Positions 12,955 through 13,047 of a stretch of 13,047 nucleotides of DNA are shown one piece after another; position 1 is the first letter of the stretch; each line of letters starts with the position of its first letter. A program made the translations under genes and the position numbers. The DNA lies in assembly GCA_052315315.1 (NCBI GenBank), contig JBLSDE010000040.1, positions 1 through 13,047 on the forward strand, written 5' to 3'. This DNA is from Cuniculiplasma sp052315315 (GTDB lineage Archaea > Thermoplasmatota > Thermoplasmata > Thermoplasmatales > Thermoplasmataceae). Below the pieces are notes generated by a model that saw only the letters and a list, made by a program, of their open reading frames with translations, was not told the origin of the DNA and searched no databases.

Positions 12955-13047
12955 ATGAGTGACCTGCTTGATCATGCGTTGAAGGAGAAATACAACTCAA
13001 TGAAGATAAATGATCCATTGGTATTCATTAAGAATGCCATTGACTGG
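12955..13047 (+). CDS. IS5/IS1182-like transposase, N-terminal fragment (cut by the window edge)
   Basis: The frame from ATG 12955 is open to the end of the window (31 codons): M-S-D-L-L-D-H-A-L-K-E-K-Y, then I-N-D-P-L-V-F-I-K-N-A-I-D-W. This is the usual start of IS5-group transposases, in which D-P-L and x-x-I-D-W-x-x-F precede the DUF772 region. The catalytic part lies outside, so intactness cannot be judged. It is too short for standard ORF listing but starts cleanly. A mobile element at this edge and another at the left edge frame the housekeeping block. Confidence 0.7.
   Translation, partial: MSDLLDHALKEKYNSMKINDPLVFIKNAIDW

Noticed and set aside
1..13047. CRISPR array, defence island or biosynthetic cluster
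   Set aside because: No regularly spaced direct repeats, no cas-like or nuclease/helicase defence genes, and no modular biosynthetic genes were seen.

Overview
The window looks like an archaeal chromosome segment, most likely from the order Thermoplasmatales. The evidence is a RadA recombinase, an archaeal-type glyceraldehyde-3-phosphate dehydrogenase, an archaeal SepF, a PAC2-family proteasome chaperone, a geranylgeranyl reductase for ether lipids, TATA-box promoters placed for leaderless mRNAs, and a 5S rRNA gene standing alone with its own promoter. Unlinked rRNA genes are known in Thermoplasma. The order-level assignment is inference; the archaeal assignment is firm.

Layout. The left edge (1-512) is the 3' part of an ISL3-type transposase gene. 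Convergent to it lies a compact minus-strand operon (4435 down to 745): PAC2/PbaB-like proteasome chaperone, gap, radA, an ACT-domain predicted amino-acid regulator, and sepF. The first gene appears leaderless. The four internal genes are 1 to 16 bases apart, and most have a Shine-Dalgarno sequence that overlaps the preceding stop codon. Upstream on the same strand are a family-2 glycosyltransferase (5184-4525) and the solitary 5S rRNA gene (5392-5274).

From 5590 the plus strand carries two tandem PrxQ/Bcp peroxiredoxins, about 55% identical to each other by hand count. A nearly 1-kb stretch (6680-7661) follows with no convincing gene. It contains a 9-bp perfect inverted repeat and a stop-ridden reading frame that could be a decayed gene. 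Next come glycyl-tRNA synthetase and a four-CBS-domain protein, both on the minus strand and probably cotranscribed from the CBS gene. Divergent from them on the plus strand are sfsA and cutA, then a long-form geranylgeranyl reductase family flavoprotein. The right edge (12955-13047) is the first 31 codons of an IS5/IS1182-like transposase with small inverted repeats in front of it.

How the genes fit together. The large operon mixes protein quality control, central carbon metabolism, recombination and cell division, and all its members are housekeeping genes. The peroxiredoxins fit oxidative defence. CBS plus GlyRS suggests a link between adenine-nucleotide sensing and translation, but this is not proven. 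The reductase fits archaeal membrane-lipid saturation. I see no defence island, CRISPR array or secondary-metabolite cluster. The most interesting points are the C-terminal HbYX tail on the PAC2 protein, the radA-to-sepF operon, the diverged second peroxiredoxin and the unexplained 1-kb gap.
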